Source: Ophiobolus disseminans
Lineage: Eukaryota > Ascomycota > Dothideomycetes > Pleosporales > Phaeosphaeriaceae
Assembly: GCA_010093685.1 (NCBI GenBank)
Contig: MU006228.1
Coordinates: forward strand, 541,111-605,110
DNA length: 64,000 nt
Direction: 5' to 3'
Below are positions 22,471-32,694 of this stretch, one piece after another. The position numbers and the translations under genes were made by a program. Under the pieces are notes generated by a model, which was not told the DNA's origin, did not search any database, and saw only the letters and a list, made by a program, of their open reading frames with translations. Position 1 is the stretch's first letter. Every line of letters begins with the position of its first letter.

Positions 22471-24316
22471 TTAATCAATTCTCCTCACTACCCCATCACT
22501 TCCCCGAACCTCACCCTCAAGTAGGATTTCGTGTCCATTACCTTCTCTGACACCTTGCGCAACGACCCATCCCACAATCGCAACCGCAGCCATGAGCCAC
22601 CACGACATGCCCACGATACCCATATCTAGTCCTTTACCAAACACCCAACTGAACACGATTGGACCAAACGTGCGCGTAAGACTGGACACGCTCTGGCCAA
22701 TGCCATGAACCGTGCCGAGTACACTGGGGTGTGGCGAGACGTTGTTGATGAGAATAGTCGTGCAAGGCAGCGCGAAGGTACGTGCAAGGACTTGTATGAA
22801 CAACACGACAGTAATCGCGAGCCATATGAACGGCCCGGAGACTCCGGCTGGAGGTTGAGCGGAGCTGGGGACGCGACTCAGAAACGGTGCAAGCGCGTAC
22901 GTGACGGGAAACAGCGCGAGGAAGATACGATAGCTCTTCGCTGTACCTAAGCGATGCGAGAGGTTGGGATAGATGAAGATCTGTAGGGTGATGCCGATGA
23001 CGCCAAGGATGGCAAGGGCGAGTCCGATGCGAGGTGGTGGCAAAGCGAGTCCTCCCGTGAAGTGGAAGAAGCCATGAGGCTTGTAGTCAGGAGGATGTGG
23101 TTTTAATGGATCGTAGCGTGGGGTGGAGAGGTAGATGAACCAAAGGGAATTGAAGCCGCCGACGTGCATAGCGAGCAGTCCATGAGCAAACAGCGTGGTA
23201 GTGAGACTAGATGTCCAAATGCGGCGGAACGGAAGGATCTGGCGTGGTATCTTGTTGGGCTTGTCCGAGACCAGAGTTTCGTCTAGGTGTGTGAAGGTGG
23301 GCTGCAGCTCGAAGCTCGAGGCTGTTTCTTCGTCGCTTGCAATGGCGCTATATCCGGTGGAAGTGGCTGCGTTCTGCCTAAAAATATGTCTGCGGACCCA
23401 GAGACCAAGCCGAAGACCTCGATCAGGCTTGTCTTTGCAGAGTTCGCTGGTTTCTTCTAGGAAGAGGATAACGGCGAGCGCTGAGAAAAGTAGGAATACA
23501 GCGCTCATCAGGTTTGGAAGTGCATATGGCCAGCGAGTCATCCATTTGACGCCAGTCTTGCCGCCAAAGAAGGAATCAGGTCCAAAGACAGAAGGATAGC
23601 TCTTTATTGGGTCTGCTAGAAGTCCACCTGGTAATGTTAGCAACTGATCGCGGGAATATCGAAAGACTTTTACCAAGAATAGGCCCAATAATGACACCAA
23701 TGTTGAATGTCATAGGCAGAATCAAAAAAGCTCTACTTTGATACTTCTTCTCCTTGATGATCTCGCTGATCATGGTGCGCATGACTCCAATGTTACCATT
23801 CAGCACTCCTCCAAGACACCTAAAGGCGACTGCCATGCCAAAACTCTGCGAGAACCCAAATCCGACGATGCTGCACATGGTACCAAGCAGTCCAATGCAT
23901 ATCGCATTCTTCCGGCCACCATGCTCAGAATCTGCAAATCGACCCCAGAGCATGGCGGTGAGAAATTGCGCAAATGGAAACGCCGCCTGGATGATGCCCG
24001 CTTGGTACGAGATGGTCGAGTCAGGAAGCGCAGGATCGAAAGACTGCAACTGATAGAAGAGGTACGATCCTAGCGATGTTTGCGTTAGAGGCTCGGAGAG
24101 GCGTGCGAGCGTCAAGACAAAAAGTTGATCCTTCCTAGGCAGTGAGCGCCATGAGATGGGCTTTCCTTTGGCGGCTTCGGCATTTTCGGTATCGTCTACG
24201 TGTAGCAGAGCGTTTCCAGCACGAATGCTCGTCTCGACGGATTGGTCGCGTGACCTACGGCCGTTGAATAACGCCTTGGAGGAAGAGGATCCATGGTCAC
24301 TGTTGCTTCCGCTCAT
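22471..24316 (-). CDS. major facilitator superfamily transporter (DHA1-like)
   Basis: Exons 24316-23674 and 23627-22471, 599 residues; the 46-bp intron (GTAAAA...TAACAT...CAG) restores GPILGGLLADP. The upstream open frame begins with a TTG, so the first ATG (MSGSNSDHG) is used. A hydrophilic N-terminus of about 70 residues precedes the first half; the motif-A region reads LWGRFADSEHGGRKNA, and a long cytosolic loop follows TM6 (Ser/Glu-rich, around FIRQ-like basic residues). The second half ends with hydrophobic WWLMAAVAIVGWVVAQG. It resembles fungal DHA1 transporters annotated loosely as multidrug or peptide/tetracycline transporters; the substrate cannot be assigned. Confidence 0.88.
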
Positions 24317-24907
24317 GGGACTTCGGACGTTGCTGGACAGTCGCAAGCTACTGTGAGCCTGCGGATTAGCATGGACGGCCGTGGAATGAGAAGAACATCA
24401 AGACCAGGGCATTGTCGAGCAGACTTTGCCCGGATTTATCGGCCGCGGGAATTAGCACGATGGGTGCGGCTGATTCCCCGTGATGTCATTGGCGTTGAGA
24501 CGTGACTGTCGAAGGCGACGGTTCGTCGCTTTGAGATGTCGGCAAAGATGTAACGCCGACGCTAAGAAGGTGGCGAACATGGAGCGTGTGGTAAGGATGC
24601 TCGATAGCAATGGATGGCCGCTGGACCAGCAAAGACTAAACACGAATTTGATGTGAAGTGACGGAGTGGCGGAAGGAGATGAAGTGGTTATGTCAGCGTC
24701 CATACTGTGGCTGCTGTCGCGCAAAGTTCACGCTTCCCTGAGCAAGATCGACCAAACCACAACATGTGGGACACCCCCAGTAAAGGTGCGCAATGAAGCA
24801 ATGCGAGAAGCGTCGCCGATTCACAGGCTTCATTCGTCAATTCGTCCCATCGTCACTATACAAATATGCTATAACTTGGCTCTACTCGTTGCTGTCTCCC
24901 CATGCAG
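24317..24907. other. intergenic, no gene seen
   Basis: MFS promoter side and the msrB 3' flank. Nothing further recognised. Confidence 0.5.
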
Positions 24908-25564
24908 TCACTTGCTCTCCTCGTCCTTGGGACTGAAGTTGATGCTAATGCTGTTCACGCAATGCCTCTCGTTCTTGGGGTTTCCAAACCTCTCGCCTTT
25001 AAAAATGTGGCCCAGATGTCCTCCGCAATTACTGCACAGTATCTCCGTCCTCGAGCCATCGGAGTCCGCCTTTTGTGTGACGGCATCCGGTACAGCGTCC
25101 CAGAAGGCCGGCCAGCCGCAGCCGGAGTCGAATTTGTGGTTCGCTTTGTAGAGAGGCGCTTCGCAACCGCCACACGTGTAGACGCCCTCAGTTGGATAGT
25201 GCTTGTCGTACTTGCCCGTGTGGGCAAATTCGGTCCCCTTCTGGCGGAGGACGCGGAACTGTTCTACGGCCAAGTTAGAGCTAGGCGGTTGCACTCTTGG
25301 GCAACATGTCATACCTGGTGATAACTGAGCTTGCCACTCGCCCTCGGGCTTCTGAACGGGGTATGTTGTGTTGTCTGGCATTCTTCTCGATGAACTGAGA
25401 AAGCCACCGAAAAAGGGCATAGACCGATAGAGAATCGCGCGTGGTAGTGTGCTGTAGATGGTGCGTCCGAAAGTATATGCAGGCGTTGATCGAAAGAATG
25501 CGCCGGTCGTATTTGAGACGGTGTGAAGGGTGCGCAGGAGATTTGGCAAGGAAGGGAAGCGCAT
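24908..25564 (-). CDS. MXR2: peptide methionine-R-sulfoxide reductase (MsrB)
   Basis: Exons 25564-25315 and 25263-24908, 201 residues. The 51-bp intron (GTATGA, CTAAC branch, TAG) is a multiple of three and open, so it could be mistaken for coding; removing it restores QLSPEQFRVLRQKGTE. The enzyme reduces protein methionine-R-sulfoxide with thioredoxin. Motifs: the zinc pairs CGGC and CSNC, GCGWPAF, and the catalytic Cys in ERHCVNSISINF; all are present. The first 60 residues are Arg/Ser-rich and amphipathic, like a mitochondrial presequence; later ATGs (MPFFGG at 25420, MPDNTT at 25381) would give a cytosolic form. Confidence 0.94.
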   Translation of the reverse strand: MRFPSLPNLLRTLHTVSNTTGAFFRSTPAYTFGRTIYSTLPRAILYRSMPFFGGFLSSSRRMPDNTTYPVQKPEGEWQAQLSPGMTCCPRVQPPSSNLAVEQFRVLRQKGTEFAHTGKYDKHYPTEGVYTCGGCEAPLYKANHKFDSGCGWPAFWDAVPDAVTQKADSDGSRTEILCSNCGGHLGHIFKGERFGNPKNERHCVNSISINFSPKDEESK

Positions 25565-25572
25565 ATGGAGTA

Positions 25573-25588
25573 GTTATATATATATATC
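25573..25588 (-). promoter_or_regulatory. TA-repeat, possible TATA element at msrB
   Basis: A (TA)n run ends about 9 bp before the first ATG of msrB. If it works as a TATA element, initiation would fall at or after that ATG, favouring transcripts for the shorter forms. Position only; no functional evidence. Confidence 0.3.
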
Positions 25589-25731
25589 GTCTGGTGTGGT
25601 TTGGAAAGGACGAGAGGCGCGGGTGATTTGAGATGGCGATGAGGATGCCGCGGGTGGCGGAGAGCTGGAGCTTTGACGCCGACGATTTAGGAAATATGTT
25701 GCGTCATCACCTCCTCTACTCATCTTTATCC

Positions 25732-26010
25732 TCAAATCAGGACGATGACCAAGCCAATGGCACATCCGATACATATAACGAGGGCTACGTATATGGCATA
25801 ATATTTGACCACTCGGGTTTTCGAGCCGTGTTTCCATTCTAATCGTGCGTTCTCGAATGAGGATGAAAGCGGCAGCTTCTCATCTTTGGGTAATTTGCCG
25901 TTTCCCATCTCGATATCCGCGGCTGGGGCTACTGGTTGGTTCGAGTGTACTCCTGTAGGGGCCATCGATGGGGTATTTGAGTTCATGATGTTGGTCGTGA
26001 CAGGAACCAT
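25732..26010 (-). CDS. small single-pass membrane protein, unknown
   Basis: Single exon, 92 residues from an ATG at 26010. The N-terminal 60 residues are polar (Pro/Asn/Lys-rich), then RVVKYYAIYVALVICIGC starts one hydrophobic helix of about 23 residues that runs to the C-terminus, as in tail-anchored proteins. No signal peptide or family motif was recognised. Upstream ACTTATAC on the plus strand (GTATAAGT on the minus strand) near 26052 could be a TATA-like element. It may be a real tail-anchored protein, but short length limits confidence. Confidence 0.5.
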   Translation of the reverse strand: MVPVTTNIMNSNTPSMAPTGVHSNQPVAPAADIEMGNGKLPKDEKLPLSSSFENARLEWKHGSKTRVVKYYAIYVALVICIGCAIGLVIVLI

Positions 26011-27065
26011 GATAAGATGCCTTTGAGCCGCAGAATCAGGACAAGGCTGTACTTATACCCTCCCCAATCGTCCTCATTGCTAATTACTCACGGCTATGGG
26101 CGACCCATAGGGAGAGAGAAGTGGCCTTAGAATGGAGCTATACTTGCTGCGCCGCATGTCGCACGTTGGACAATGCTACGCTCACATGTCATGGTAAGGT
26201 TTAGCTGTCAGCAACCAAAATACCTTTCTTGGATCGCCATTACAAACAACAGTATCAAGCCACTTCCCAGGTCCTACTCAGGGTGCTTTCGTGAATGCCA
26301 CGTATTGCACGTGATACACCCAGTGCAAGTTATCGTGGTCGGGTTGGATGGTGCGCATGGCGCCTGTTTTGAACGGACAGAATAGTGAGGCGAGGCCGCA
26401 GGGCTGGTGTTGCAGTGCCCCGAAGGATCCTGGGCTCGAGCAGGCAGCTGTGCACAGATTCTTCGGGTGTAGCATTGTCGAGGAACAATTTGTCCGCAAG
26501 GCGCAGTGCGAAGATGCAAGTATTGTTTGGACACGGTGTGGAAGTCGCAACCGCTCAGGTGGTGGGGCTGGCGCTAGTGAGTGTCTCCTGCCTATGCGGC
26601 GTCAACCACTTATTCAACCAATAACACCTGCTGCTCTACTCGACCGATCACAGCAAGCTACTATCAGGCCGCTGGATTCGTTCTCTGCTATCGAGCATTC
26701 AGTAACGCGCTTCCCACGGCACGTTGCTCCCGGACGAACGATGACGGGATGGGCCGTACCGAATGTGACGCGTCGTGCGTGCACAAATGAAATGCGAGAT
26801 CGCACAGCATGAATATACGCGCGCGTCCTTCCCGTTTTCTGTTCGCTGCCTTGATGGAGCCATGATCCTCGATGCACTCCTAAGGCGGCATCTAGATGGA
26901 CTGATAGACAGGGCTTTCACGCCCACCATGGAGTATCAAATACCAACAGCGCTCGAGCATTCTAGGAACTTGCTTCCGTTTAACATTTACATAGTGGGAT
27001 ACACTTCGAAAAAGTCAGGTTAGCCTCGTCAACTCCAATAGCGCCAGCCCTCCGCCAATGTTACA
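26011..27065. other. 1-kb divergent intergenic region
   Basis: Between the small membrane protein (-) and the HET gene (+); presumably both promoters. Open frames here lack family character and overlap in several frames. Confidence 0.5.
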
Positions 27066-29183
27066 ATGTTGTGCCGGCATTGCAACCTGATGTTCAAGAA
27101 CATCGATCAACAAACGAAAGACAAAGAGAATGAAAGTGGCTTTAGTAACTTCACCTCGCTTGAAGACCTGATCCTTGCCGCTGCAGAAGAGTGTTACATC
27201 TGCTCAAACATCTACGGCCAGCTACAAGACGAAAACGCTATTGAACGCTCGAAGACTGAAGGTCACCCATTGCTACTTCGAAGAGGTTGGCGGAATACTT
27301 CAACGGGCGAGATCGGCGCCACAATATTTCGCCACAATGCTATCGCCGACCCTCTTGACGACATACCAGTTGGTGTGATGGAGTGGCAGTATCAACTCAT
27401 ACCTGCCTCTCGGCATAAGGATTCATTTGGGTTCGAATTCGACTCTAAAAAACATGGTGTTACTCGACCAGCACATCGCAGCTATACCAAGATCCCAGAC
27501 TCCACCCATTCGCAGGAGGTTGGCGCACTTGCACGAACGTGGTATCAGAGATGTCAGAATAGCCATAAAGGTTGCCGTGATATGCAGCCTTGGATATTGA
27601 AAGGCACGGCTATGTCTGGCGGCGTGCGCTTCGGCGTTGCTGAGCCAGGAGGACCCGAAATTGGCAAATGGTATCCACCACGCCTATTAGACATCGCGTC
27701 AAACCCTATCCGCCTTGTATCGCGACGAGACTTCAAGCAGTGCCCACCTTTTGCCGCTTTAAGTCATTGTTGGGGTCAGGAATCCTTCTTGACTCTTACC
27801 ACAGACAACATTGAAAGCTTCCACAAGGATGGTTTCGACTTTGCCCAAATGCCTGAGAACTTCCAGAACGTGGTGGTCATAGTTCGTTGGCTGAAAATCC
27901 GCTACATATGGATCGATTCCCTTTGCATCATCCAATCCGGCCGAGAAGCGCAATTCGATTGGGCTGAGCATTCCGATAGCATGCAGTATGTCTACAGCAG
28001 CTGCGATGTCTGCATCTCTACAGCTGCAGCCGACGCCGCTACGAAGTCGTGTTTCAAGGAGCGCAATACTGCAACCATCGCGCCAGTTTGTGTTATGGTG
28101 GACGGAGAGCCGAACATACTGATTGGCAAGGACCATGCCATTCGAGGATTTCGAAATGCTCCGATCGCATCTCGAGCCTGGGTTTTACAAGAACGTCTCT
28201 TGTCGCGCCGGATTTTGACATTCGGTCCAAATCAAGTCTTCTGGGAATGCCCCGAGACCGCTGGTCTTAACGTCTGCGAAACATTTCCGGGAGGTCTCGT
28301 GCCATATGGCCACAATCGAGGGCCTTTCGCCTTACCTCCAAATGAACCGTGGGACAGACTTGGGGAATACGTTGATCCTAACACGAAGCCGAGCGCGGAG
28401 GACCAACACATTTGGCTTGACCTCATTGAAACATATAGTGAATGTAACCTCACCCGGCGTCACGAAGACAAATTTGTAGCATTCTCCGGTATTGTTATGC
28501 ACATGCACAGTGTCTTTAACCCATCTCCATACATCGCCGGCTTCTTCGCGTTTGAGCTACCAGCCGCACTCCTCTGGTACGTTCGTTGGAAAGCAGTGCC
28601 AAGATCTCGACCAACGCCACCATCAGATTTCTATCGCGCTCCGAGTTGGAGCTGGGCTGCGACAGATTCGCTCATACGATGTCGAAGAACGCGAATCCTT
28701 GCCGCACAAGCCGAGCCACCGGAACTTGTCACGTACTTTAGCACCCTGTTAGGGCATCATGTCCAGCTCCCTCATCGAGGCATGCGGTTCGGACAGCTGT
28801 CACAAGCTGCGCTCCAACTCAAGGCGCCACTCATACTGATGACCTGGACCGGTGCTTTCCCTAGGACAGAATACGATCAGCAGCATACTGTCTATGAGAT
28901 GCCTGATATCAAGTACATGGACATCGGCCGCGCCTTTTTCTTCGACAGCGAAGACGACTTCAACACTCCGCAGGACGGCGTCTACTTCATGCCTATCCTG
29001 GGCCTCGAGAATACCGGACAGGTCGAGGGACTTATCGTGCGATGTACATCACCGCCAGCTTCTGCGACTGTCGATACTGCGCCGCCGCCGTGTTATATCC
29101 GAATTGGCATGGTGGTTCTTCCTGCGGACGGGCATTTCAATGATGTAAAGGCATTGGAGACCAGTGAGTTCGCTTTACTATGA
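27066..29183 (+). CDS. HET-domain heterokaryon-incompatibility-type protein
   Basis: Intact single exon, 705 residues from an ATG. An N-terminal region with C-x2-C pairs (MLCRHCNLMF, EECYICSNIY) is followed by the HET domain at about residues 225-390: FAALSHCWG, IRYIWIDSLCIIQ, YVYSSCDVCIST and the closing RAWVLQERLLSRRILTFG with QVFWEC. The C-terminal half has the common HET-protein pattern W-x-I/V-E-Y-S-x-C-x-L-T (LIETYSECNLTRRHEDK) and APSWSWA. There is no NACHT or WD module. Family members trigger cell death on allorecognition or, more widely, immune-like responses (family knowledge); the partner here is unknown. No stops or frameshifts, in contrast to the HNWD relic at 0.3-3.3 kb. Confidence 0.93.
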   Translation: MLCRHCNLMFKNIDQQTKDKENESGFSNFTSLEDLILAAAEECYICSNIYGQLQDENAIERSKTEGHPLLLRRGWRNTSTGEIGATIFRHNAIADPLDDIPVGVMEWQYQLIPASRHKDSFGFEFDSKKHGVTRPAHRSYTKIPDSTHSQEVGALARTWYQRCQNSHKGCRDMQPWILKGTAMSGGVRFGVAEPGGPEIGKWYPPRLLDIASNPIRLVSRRDFKQCPPFAALSHCWGQESFLTLTTDNIESFHKDGFDFAQMPENFQNVVVIVRWLKIRYIWIDSLCIIQSGREAQFDWAEHSDSMQYVYSSCDVCISTAAADAATKSCFKERNTATIAPVCVMVDGEPNILIGKDHAIRGFRNAPIASRAWVLQERLLSRRILTFGPNQVFWECPETAGLNVCETFPGGLVPYGHNRGPFALPPNEPWDRLGEYVDPNTKPSAEDQHIWLDLIETYSECNLTRRHEDKFVAFSGIVMHMHSVFNPSPYIAGFFAFELPAALLWYVRWKAVPRSRPTPPSDFYRAPSWSWAATDSLIRCRRTRILAAQAEPPELVTYFSTLLGHHVQLPHRGMRFGQLSQAALQLKAPLILMTWTGAFPRTEYDQQHTVYEMPDIKYMDIGRAFFFDSEDDFNTPQDGVYFMPILGLENTGQVEGLIVRCTSPPASATVDTAPPPCYIRIGMVVLPADGHFNDVKALETSEFALL

Positions 29184-29325
29184 ACAGCACAGCAACCACA
29201 GAATGGGCACTCGATAAGCAAGGCTGGATATCATCACAACATGATAACGCTAAGCTGATGGATCTCACGTACGCCTCACATCAAGTAAAACAATCAACGT
29301 TTTCAAGCTTTTCATTCCAACAAAG

Positions 29326-29810
29326 TCACCAAATAATCCCAAAATTACTCCTCCACCACATTCCAACAACAAAGAAAGCAACTACCACAGTGCCAGCGAC
29401 CACCAGGATCGCCAGTGTTCTGCTTGCTTCCAATTACCCAAAATCCAAAACTCCGGTGTAGGCTCGCACATCGCCGTGTGCTCCGCCCGAGCCGCCATAG
29501 CGGTGTCCGTCTATTGTCGCAGCGCTCCTTGCGCGCGTCGGTGCGTCGATGGTATGTGTGTAGCCGTCGGTGCGGTACTTAGGGTCTACCACGCGAGAGC
29601 GTCGGATGGGTATGTAGTCGTCGGTGCGGTACTTTCTACTCACCATGTGGGAACGCTGGGTGGGTATGTAGCCGTCGATGCGGTACATTGTGCCCACCAT
29701 GCGAGATCGCCGGGTGTGTGTGTTGCGGCGGGCGCGTGTGAGGTGGCGCCGTGGCGATCGTGTCGGTGATGTGAGGGCATCTAGGCTATGCTGTGCCTCG
29801 TACGTGTGTG
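29326..29810 (-). pseudogene. relic of a repeat-containing, C-terminally membrane-anchored protein
   Basis: One minus-strand frame reads three 18-residue repeats (YRIDGYIPTQRSHMV, YRTDDYIPIRRSRVV, YRTDGYTHT), a Gly-rich spacer, an in-frame TAA at 29434-29436, and then a clear transmembrane tail starting LAILVVAGTVVVAFFVVGMW, ending at TGA 29326-29328. Frame is kept across the stop, so a Gln-to-TAA change is likely. The upstream end runs into the 83-87-bp minisatellite, where copies change frame, so no start can be set. Family unknown. Confidence 0.45.
29555..29720. repeat. 54-bp minisatellite, three units
   Basis: The segment tagccgtcggtgcggtac or its variants starts at 29561, 29615 and 29669, an exact 54-bp period, and encodes the 18-residue repeats of the relic above on the minus strand. 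Confidence 0.85.
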
Positions 29811-29968
29811 TGTGTATATGGGTGGGTTGCGCATTCGGTCGAGGAGAGGGCGCGAATCGGCATCTAGACTATGCTGTGCCTCGCGCGCGCGTGTGTGTGT
29901 GGGTGTGATGCACACTCGGTTAAGGAGGAGAAGGGAGGTTCGAAGACATCTAGGCTATGCTGTGCCTT
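29778..29968. repeat. 83-87-bp minisatellite with (GT)n runs
   Basis: The segment catctaggctatgctgtgcc (one variant with agact) starts at 29778, 29861 and 29947. The first two copies are followed by a GT-rich run. Unit lengths differ and are not multiples of three, so the array is unlikely to be translated through. Confidence 0.8.
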
Positions 29969-30007
29969 GTCGGTGGCGAGAGTGTCGCGTATCAAGCTGC
30001 TTTGTCT

Positions 30008-30923
30008 TCAAGCGCGCCTCCTCCGAAGAGTACTACGCGGCCTCTGGCTCGGGTCTAGAGACAAAAGCTGCTCGCCTTTGAAGATGGCCTCCACCTTCTT
30101 GACGTCCAAGTCCAGCTCATTTGCCTCAGTGAAGGTGGTTTCTCCGATACAGTTTCACAGATGGATGTCTTGGAGCAGCATCATGGTAGTCTTGAAATTG
30201 ACCATGGGCTGATCCCCATTCAGAAGCTTCATGGAGAGAAGGTTCCTGCGCGAAGCGGTGATGATGTACTCACATGCGCGACGAAGGAGAGCGGTTTCAA
30301 TGGTGTTGGTTTCGGACTTGTTATCGATGTTGGCTTCCAAGTTGATGATGGCAACATTGTATGGCCTAAGGAAGACGTTGTTCGCGAACAGAGCGGAAAG
30401 GTATTCCCGGCTTTTAACGGCTTCGGTATTGAAGGTGCCCGTGGCTTATTTGACGTCGTCAAGGGTGGCTGCATCTATGTCGGCCTGAGTGAAGTCGGTT
30501 ATCTGCGAGCTAGCATCTTCGGCCTCATTGGCCTTCTCCTTGCCCTTGCCGCTAGCAGACGGACCTGTTGATGTCAGCGAGGTCCATGACTGTGAGTGTG
30601 GTGGACTAGGCCATGCAGTAGGCTGGATATCCACGCAGGGATAAGAAGCTAGCTGCCACGGCTGATGAAGAGGTGTGGAGGAGTTCAACATACGGTTCGA
30701 TGTCGTTGCGACGGGTGGTCATGGCCTCACCCATGGTAGCAGGGCGCGACATGTCATCTAGAACGGTACGGGCGAGAGGCTCGAGGACGCCACGATGATG
30801 AGAAAGAACGAGTGAATGAAGCTTGGACTGCAGCCCACAATGAGCTCGAGTACTACCCAGGTGGTTGATGGTGGGGCTGATGTAGCCGCGGGCGCGGGCC
30901 TAGGTCATCCGGGTGGAAGCCAT
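30008..30923 (-). pseudogene. unknown gene, stop-riddled with intact intron
   Basis: From ATG 30923 (MASTRMT, then TAG at 30900-30902) the frame continues ARARGYISPTINHLG and TVLDDMSRPATMGEA, crosses an in-phase intron at 30606-30693 (GTATGT...CTAG), and goes on through a KGKEKANEAED linker, DIDAATLDDVK, a TAA, ATGTFNTEAVKSREYLSALF, RRACEYIITASRRNLLSMK, a TGA, and FTEANELDLDVKKVEAIF to a TGA at 30008-30010. All three internal stops can arise from CAA, CAG or CGA by C-to-T changes. The segment after 30605 keeps one frame for about 600 bp. I do not recognise the family; no transposon or known enzyme motif was seen. Confidence 0.6.
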
Positions 30924-32694
30924 GGCGGGCGACAGGGGATGTTGGGGTTGAACACAAGTGGTCGAGTGTCAGAATATGTTAGGGGTTGAAGTGACTCGTG
31001 GGCGAGGTAGAGAAAAGAAGTTCCTCTGAGTTGGCCACTGCTGTTAAGAGGTCGTGGGGGATGCCAAGAGCGCTGCACGCTAGCCTGGGAAGCTGATGTC
31101 AGAAATGTGAAAGGTTGTGATCACGTGTTATGACGAGCGGAAGGGTTGCAACAAGATAAGGCGCACGCTAGCGCGCTCGAGTAACAACAAGTTATTGTTT
31201 GCAGATTTACATCAAGCAGATCGCTTAGCATTTAATGCAAGCATACTTAAGCAAGACAAGACGACACGACACGAGACAATTCGAGCTCATTGTCTAAGAC
31301 CCCTGCAGTACTATATCGCAGGATCAGAACAAGCCGCAAAAGGGTGTATTTGTTTCATGAGTAGCCACAAAAATGAAGAAGGCCTCCTCTCCCGAGTGTA
31401 CTCAAACTCCTGCCCTTGTCATCCCAGCAGAACAAAAGCTATACAAAAAGAACTATAACGTCTAACTCTCCAATACGAATCAATATCTCCTCTGAGGCTA
31501 TCAATGCAATATCTTGTTTGCCGCTCTTTCAGGAGGATTATAGAGAGATCGACCTTTGGGATGTATTCCTACGGTGCGTATGCAAAGACTTCTGAACACT
31601 AGCTGTACTATAACCCTGACGCATCTTGAACCGCAAACGCATGTACTCTGTCCCGCTTCAATTGCTTCGTTCTATGGACGACCTTAATAATCTTGCTGAC
31701 GTCTATACTTTCCGAATCTTATACATACTTCAAATTCAGAAAGCCCAAATGCATCACAATTTGAAAAGCCAATTTCCAAGTCCCCCCTTCATCTACAATA
31801 CGACTGAGCATATACCTCAGTACCCACATATCCATCGCTACTACACCCATTTTTACCATGTATCAGCCCTCCTCAATGCGACGCTTAGGATCTGGCTGCT
31901 ACTTGTATTTCTTTCTACATCCACTAGATCATTTACAGTACTTTGTAGCCGTTAGCGATTCGTTTCATGCACGTATAGAATGCTAGTATATTTGTGTGCA
32001 AGTATTAGGGCGGGCATTGTTTTCACGTAAGAGCCTGCTCGTGTAGAAACCATGTAGTTGTAGAGTTTGAACGTTGTACCTCTGTGAGGTTGACGACATG
32101 GATGCTGTCTCTGCAAGCTCGTAGATGACTTTGACTCTCGGTCAAAATGTCTGTTGTACCAAAAGACTGGGTACCTCTCACGGACAACAATAACGAACGC
32201 CCGATGATACACTGCACGAGTTGTACGCATTATTGATATGGGAGACCAAGTGTTACAAAGCCGCCAAGCCGCCATCTTTCAAGCCCTCCCAGCATCAACA
32301 TTAACACAAGTCACACAAAATACCCGATTAAACATGTAATAAAGATTCGAAACTATGCAAAGCGCATCTGACCAGTATCTACCGATCCAGACCAACTCAA
32401 ACCCCCATGGGTGAGTCAAAGCCCCAAACTCCAGAGCCACTGCCGAATCCGAACCCATGCAGAGCGTACCAAACCCATGTCTACCTACGGTGAGACCAAC
32501 TCGAACCCTTGCGGGTGAGTCGAGGTCTCAGAACCGAGGCGTAGACACCGGATCTCGTCGCTGTGGACGGAACGTATCGAGCAGGAAAGTGCGCCGAATA
32601 TGCAGGTATGTATTCATCCATCCATCCGTCCCTCAACTCTTTATATCCAATCCATGTATCCTCGCTCATACGCTCGTGGACCTCGTCTAAACGT
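30924..32694. other. 1.8-kb intergenic region
   Basis: No supported gene. Contains a 28-bp imperfect direct repeat (next entry) in the 3' flank of the KPPK-repeat gene. Short open frames near 31.1 and 31.6 kb lack family character. Confidence 0.5.
32390..32521. repeat. 28-bp imperfect direct repeat (32390-32417, 32494-32521)
   Basis: gaccaactc[a/g]aaccc...gggtgagtc occurs twice, 104 bp apart, about 200 bp beyond the stop of the next minus-strand gene. The differences are mostly transitions. Function unknown. Confidence 0.7.

Noticed and set aside
26348..26812. 154-codon plus-strand open frame upstream of the HET gene
   Set aside because: No family character, several overlapping frames of similar length, low-complexity Arg/Ser composition.
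30161..30571. 136-codon plus-strand open frame
   Set aside because: Antisense to the minus-strand relic that has a matching intron and coherent protein; the opposite strand explains it better.
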